From an uncultured Eubacteriales bacterium (GTDB taxonomy: Bacteria > Bacillota > Clostridia > Oscillospirales > CAG-272), in the NCBI GenBank assembly GCA_934446485.1, contig CAKSEM010000013.1, forward strand, positions 1-14,903: a stretch of DNA of 14,903 bases. Reading direction: 5' to 3'. A model generated the notes under the pieces. It did no database searches. It was not told the origin of the DNA and was given only the letters and a program-made list of their open reading frames with translations. This document shows positions 14,595 through 14,903 of this stretch, piece by piece (position 1 is the first letter of the stretch; each line of letters begins with the position of its first letter). A program made the position numbers and the translations under genes.

Positions 14595-14903
14595 TCAGAG
14601 TATTATACAGATAAGTCCTCCCGCACCTTCGTTTATAACGCGCGACAGAGTCTCGCCGAGCCGCTCCCTCGCATCCTCCGGAAGGTGTTCGAGTTTTGCG
14701 TGAAGTCCCTCGCTCACAAGCTCATATATCGACTTTCCGAAAAGGTTCGTATTCCATATTCCCTGCGGTGCCCCTTCAAACTCTTCAAGAAGGTAGTGCA
14801 CCAGCTCCTCCGACTGCTGCTCGGTTCCGACTATCGGGCTGAGCTCAGTTTCTATTCCGGCTCGGATCATATGTATGGACGGAGCGGTTGCACGGAGTCT
14901 GAC
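14595..14903 (-). CDS. spoIVA: Stage IV sporulation protein A (SpoIVA), C-terminal part
   Basis: The frame has no stop up to the right edge, so only the last 102 residues are present, starting VRLRATAPSIHMIRAG. The segments 'TELSPIVGTEQQSEELVHYL', 'EEFEGAPQGIWNTNLFGKS' and the end 'INEGAGGLICIIL' are diagnostic of SpoIVA, whose C-terminus anchors it to the forespore surface through SpoVM. SpoIVA is an ATPase that polymerises to form the base layer of the spore coat. The usual N-terminal P-loop lies outside the window. Its presence shows that the organism belongs to an endospore-forming lineage and, in known species, it is expressed from a sigma-E promoter. Confidence 0.95.
   Translation of the reverse strand, partial: VRLRATAPSIHMIRAGIETELSPIVGTEQQSEELVHYLLEEFEGAPQGIWNTNLFGKSIYELVSEGLHAKLEHLPEDARERLGETLSRVINEGAGGLICIIL

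Overview
The window looks like chromosomal DNA of an endospore-forming, moderately GC-rich Clostridia-type Firmicute. The evidence is a ctsR-mcsA-mcsB-clpC stress operon with a recognisable CtsR operator, the C-terminus of the spore-coat ATPase SpoIVA at the right edge, a trmK-nif3 pair as in Bacillus and clostridia, and Shine-Dalgarno and sigma-A signals typical of Firmicutes. Genus cannot be assigned by eye.

Layout. Positions 1-2454 (+) hold a phage-like modular protein ending in a calcineurin-like metallophosphoesterase domain; its reading frame is open at the left edge. A perfect two-way hairpin terminator (2473-2504) and a second hairpin (2520-2557) separate it from the convergent ctsR-mcsA-mcsB-clpC operon, which reads leftward from about 7217 to 2564. 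The operon promoter (TTGACT-N17-TATAAT, 7224-7252) lies inside a 16-bp tandem repeat carrying four CtsR-type heptads. A divergent single-TM DUF4830-like lipid-facing protein (7473-7991, +) follows. Next comes about 540 bp without a credible gene (7992-8533) that holds several nested inverted repeats and ends at the terminator of the next leftward operon.

From 14903 down to 8576 everything reads leftward: spoIVA (partial), a 16-bp-stem terminator, a sigma-A promoter, a 114-aa protein of unknown function, an RluA-type pseudouridine synthase, a DUF3810-like membrane zincin, a 378-bp AT-rich intergenic region with an extended -10 promoter and a long leader, murA, a DUF1858 CxxC protein, trmK, and a short nif3.

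How it works together. CtsR represses the stress operon. The McsA/McsB pair phosphorylates arginine on CtsR and on damaged proteins. ClpC unfolds the marked proteins, presumably for a ClpP encoded elsewhere. MurA starts peptidoglycan synthesis, TrmK and RluA modify RNA, and SpoIVA builds the spore coat base. I see no CRISPR array, tRNA, rRNA, integrase or insertion sequence. The least explained parts are the structured gap at 7992-8533, the phage-like phosphoesterase beside the stress operon, and the extra heptads between ctsR and the DUF4830 gene.
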